Assembly (NCBI RefSeq): GCF_021650975.2
Contig: NZ_CP091285.1
Coordinates: forward strand, 1,922,001 to 1,986,000
Reading direction: 5' to 3'
DNA: 64,000 nucleotides
Source: Flavobacterium jumunjinense
Lineage (GTDB): Bacteria; Bacteroidota; Bacteroidia; Flavobacteriales; Flavobacteriaceae
Under the pieces are notes generated by a model. That model saw nothing but the letters and a program-made list of their open reading frames with translations. It was not told the origin of the DNA and ran no database searches. Position 1 is the first letter of the stretch; each line of letters begins with the position of its first letter. The position numbers and the translations under genes are program-made. Of this stretch, positions 63,754-64,000 are shown in pieces.

Positions 63754-64000
63754 ATGTCAGCACACGAACACGGTCATCATAAAGAAACATTTATAACTAA
63801 ATATATTTTTAGTTTAGATCATAAGATGATTGCTAAGCAATACCTTATTACAGGTTTATTAATGGGAATTATAGGAGTTTTATTATCTATTTTTTTCCGT
63901 ATGCAAATTGCTTGGCCAGGAGAATCTTTTGGTTTATTTAAATTTTTCTTAGGAGAAAATTTTGCACCAGGAGGTGTAATGAAAAATGATATTTACCTTG
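63754..64000 (+). CDS. coxA: Cytochrome c oxidase subunit I (5' part)
   Basis: Reads MSAHEHGHHKETFITKYIFS at 63754, then LDHKMIAKQYLITGLLMGII, the start of the haem-copper oxidase subunit I fold, with FFRMQIAWPGE. The haem ligands and CuB site lie beyond the right edge. Confidence 0.95.
   Translation, partial: MSAHEHGHHKETFITKYIFSLDHKMIAKQYLITGLLMGIIGVLLSIFFRMQIAWPGESFGLFKFFLGENFAPGGVMKNDIYL

Overview
The window is chromosomal DNA of a Bacteroidota bacterium, almost certainly a member of the Flavobacteriaceae close to Flavobacterium. The evidence is the AT-rich sequence, promoters of the Bacteroidota form TTG-N19-TAnnTTTG, two proteins with type IX secretion (T9SS) C-terminal sorting domains, an alternative complex III (act) operon leading into cytochrome c oxidase, a DUF2723 membrane protein, and the gene order rplM-rpsI-rpsB-tsf. 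No rRNA, CRISPR array, prophage or replication origin was seen.

Layout. 0-3.4 kb: a thiamine operon on the minus strand (TPP riboswitch, thiS, thiC, thiE/tenI-like, thiD cut by the edge), whose thiE carries an in-frame palindromic insertion. 3.5-3.7 kb: an array of five 43-bp palindromic tandem repeats. 3.7-11.4 kb: a secreted FG-GAP protein, a VF530-type small DNA-binding protein, a Kir-type K+ channel, tag and a very large TraB/GumN protein. 11.4-14.3 kb: the ribosomal operon rplM-rpsI-rpsB-tsf. 14.4-21.7 kb: a LacI-type regulator, a PnuC-like transporter, a serine hydrolase, then a surface-protein gene broken by a poly-T tract (possible phase variation) and a 1082-residue secreted HExxH protein. 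21.7-32.3 kb: a membrane-anchored deaminase, a divergent glycosyltransferase preceded by a slippery -1 frameshift site, and an eight-gene, translationally coupled minus-strand operon (nucleotidyltransferase, two B12-type radical SAM enzymes, two methyltransferases, two glycosyltransferases, one ABC exporter). I cannot assign this operon to a known pathway, and it is the best candidate for an undescribed system.

32.3-33.5 kb holds two decayed copies of one small gene family. 33.5-43.7 kb: polA, a secreted fibre-like protein, a membrane metallophosphoesterase, a thioredoxin-fold protein without the active-site cysteines, a polysaccharide deacetylase and DUF2723. 43.7-44.1 kb: two identical tRNA-Gln genes duplicated with their promoter region. 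44.2-49.8 kb: a universal stress protein and the rimP-nusA-infB operon with a terminator-like hairpin in its leader. 49.8-51.1 kb: an IS3-family insertion sequence with an intact A_AAA_AAG frameshift site, placed 9 bp after the infB stop. 51.2-54.0 kb: a TonB-dependent receptor of the haem/haemoglobin type and a SPOR-domain protein. 54.2-64 kb: actABCDEF-coxB-coxA, which passes electrons from menaquinol through alternative complex III to the terminal oxidase; coxA runs off the right edge.

All calls come from reading the sequence and knowledge of protein families; no database search was run.
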